Assembly (NCBI RefSeq): GCF_024679245.1
Contig: NC_090180.1
Location: 9,258,007-9,322,006, forward strand
Reading direction: 5' to 3'
Length of the DNA: 64,000 nucleotides
From: Pseudorasbora parva
Lineage: Eukaryota; Chordata; Actinopteri; Cypriniformes; Gobionidae
Below, in pieces: positions 62,417 through 64,000 of this stretch. A model generated the notes under the pieces. It was not told the origin of the DNA. It worked only from the letters and a program-made list of their open reading frames with translations, and did not search any database. Positions within the stretch are counted from its first letter, which is position 1. Every line of letters starts with the position of its first letter. The translations under genes and the position numbers were made by a program.

Positions 62417-62754
62417 TTCTACTACTTACACAATTAAGTAAATATAATGATATTATTGAAGTACAGTGTAGTGTAAAAAAACGCGGACCGCACAATTTAA
62501 AAAAAATACATCTACCTCAGTTTTAATAAATTGTTCACCTGTTTGGGAAGTGTTTGTCATGTTTTGACAATAAAAGATAGTTTAAAACCACAGTTAACTG
62601 TCTGTTTTCTACTTTACTCAGGAGCAAAAATATGCCTTTGTTTAAACTTTAAAGAAATGAAGATTTTACATTGTGATATTTATTGATATCGACTGATATG
62701 GAAAATGATATTGTGATATTTTTTTAGACCATATCACCCAGCCCTACTTACATT

Positions 62755-63830
62755 CCCATACTTTATATTTACAGGTCTCAAATAGCACTTCTAGAATAAC
62801 ATTTAGGTTTCCCACACCTTTTGACCAACACATTTCAGCCACTCATAAAAATATTTATATGAAATTTAAAAAAAAGATTTCATTTTAAAGCTGAAGATAA
62901 GAAAAGTAGAAAAAAATATGTTTCCCCCAAAAAATATCTTGATTTTTTTAGTAGTTTAAACTAAACTTCATTTTTTAATAGGCCTACTTGTTTTTGGCTT
63001 AATTTATTTTAATTTCAGTTAGCCTAGTTGCCAAGGCTCCATTTTGTTTTGTTTTTCTTAACTGTAAGATTCTCATCTAAAATTTTCATTTTATTTTGGC
63101 TTTATTTAAAGACATAAAACTATGTTAATAGTTTTAGTTAGCGATTAAAACACTGCATTACACACTACAAAAAGCAGGTAAACCCTTCTCCGCAAAAAAA
63201 CTAAATAAAAAGAAACATCTTGGAATTGCTGTGTAGAACATAAACCAGATACAAGCATGTTAAACAGGAGATTTGGGGGTGTTTCTGAGATAACGCTGAA
63301 CTTTACTGAGAACAACTGCTCCCAAATATTACATTTCAGCCACAACACATTTACCAAAGGGCCTTTCAAATCCTTTAGAAGGAAGTTGCCTCATTAGCAA
63401 AGTTGACATGTTGAAAACCTGAGAAATAACTAATAATAACACAGGTGTCATGTGGGCTGCTGACTGTGAAGTTTCACTACTAGTGTGATCTTCCTTCAGT
63501 CTGAGAAAGTACAAATGAAAACAAAGGTGAAAACTCAACCCCTCCCCCTTCACATCTACACACTAAAGTCTCTCACATTATAATCCTCTATTATAGCAAC
63601 AGTATTACACCTGTCTGGCTCCTTCTCTCCTCACATCATCTTACACTGGGATTAATCATGTTATCGACTCAAGTACACCAGATTACATTTAAGCCTGCTG
63701 TTGACAACTCTGTAATAATTTCTTGGCTTTGACATTAAATAACGGGACCTTTGTTATATTATAAGGGGGGGAACTTGAGAAACAAACCAGCATCTACGTT
63801 ACTCAAGCCAGCAGCAATCAGTGCCATAAA
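62755..63830. other. stretch without recognised gene
   Basis: AT-rich. The minus frames at 63145-63553 resemble no protein that I know. Confidence 0.5.
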
Positions 63831-63839
63831 CTGGTCATT

Positions 63840-64000
63840 ATATAATGAGTGCAGCTCACTGTCGACGACGAACCGAGACAGCTCTGCAGACACATATGAG
63901 TTCAATTACACTTAAGAAAATAAGCCCGTGTCTTCATGACCGAGTTGTGTGTGCTCACAGAGCCGCGTACGAGCAGCTAAAGCTCGGCTGCGGGTGTGTG
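63840..64000. promoter_or_regulatory. CpG-richer window end, possible approach to stag1 promoter
   Basis: CpG dinucleotides cluster here (GTCGACGACGAACCGAG, AGCCGCGTACGAGCAG, CTCGGCTGCGGG) against an AT-rich, CpG-poor background outside transposons. The start-codon exon of stag1 predicts an upstream non-coding exon, and this would be a natural place for it. No splice donor can be assigned. Low confidence. Confidence 0.2.

Larger units (their letters stand above)
59460..62746. mobile_element. outer hAT-like element of a multi-level nest
   Basis: Starts TAGGGCTGGG and ends CCCAGCCCTA, perfect inverses. CTTACATT flanks it at 59452-59459 and 62747-62754. Its own sequence is only the outer shell (for example CGATAACGATAATTATCAC and CATATCACCCAG). 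The rest is occupied by the elements at 59497-60745, about 61020-62416 and about 61528-62130. No intact transposase. Confidence 0.93.

Overview
The window looks like a piece of a teleost nuclear genome, most likely a cyprinid (carp, goldfish or zebrafish relative). The evidence is spliced vertebrate genes in an AT-rich background, many long (TA)n arrays, and repeat types I recognise from cyprinids: short elements opening TTAAAGGGTTAGTTCACCC, hAT-like elements with TAGGGCTG-type ends, and Tc1-like remnants. Species cannot be decided from the sequence alone.

Three genes are supported, in the order and orientation known around human 3q22: msl2 (minus), pccb (plus), stag1 (minus). Only the first coding exon of msl2 lies inside the window (878-1019); the rest lies beyond the left edge. 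pccb (2761-9993) is complete, with 15 exons and 557 codons plus stop. stag1 (11197-27120) has a complete coding region in 33 coding exons that join in frame to 1258 codons plus stop. msl2 and pccb are head to head about 1.7 kb apart. pccb and stag1 are tail to tail, with poly(A) signals only about 30 bp apart on opposite strands.

The right-hand 36.7 kb (27.25-64.0 kb) contains no coding exon I can recognise. It is best read as the long intron between a non-coding first exon of stag1 and its start-codon exon, or as stag1 upstream sequence. It is dense in non-autonomous DNA transposons, several nested inside each other. Eight-base target-site duplications can be read directly for five insertions: 45377-46198, 56822-57971, 59460-62746, 59497-60745 and 21435-21581, the last within stag1.

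The genes do separate jobs. Msl2 is the RING E3 subunit of the MSL chromatin complex, Pccb is the carboxyltransferase subunit of mitochondrial propionyl-CoA carboxylase, and Stag1 is the HEAT-repeat subunit of cohesin. Their adjacency is old synteny, not a functional operon. I found no convincing new gene system. The items most worth a second look are the nested transposon stacks, a decayed RecQ-like helicase fragment inside a stag1 intron, an inverted 45-49 bp duplication flanking stag1 exon 3, the abutting 3' ends of pccb and stag1, and a GC-AG intron in pccb.
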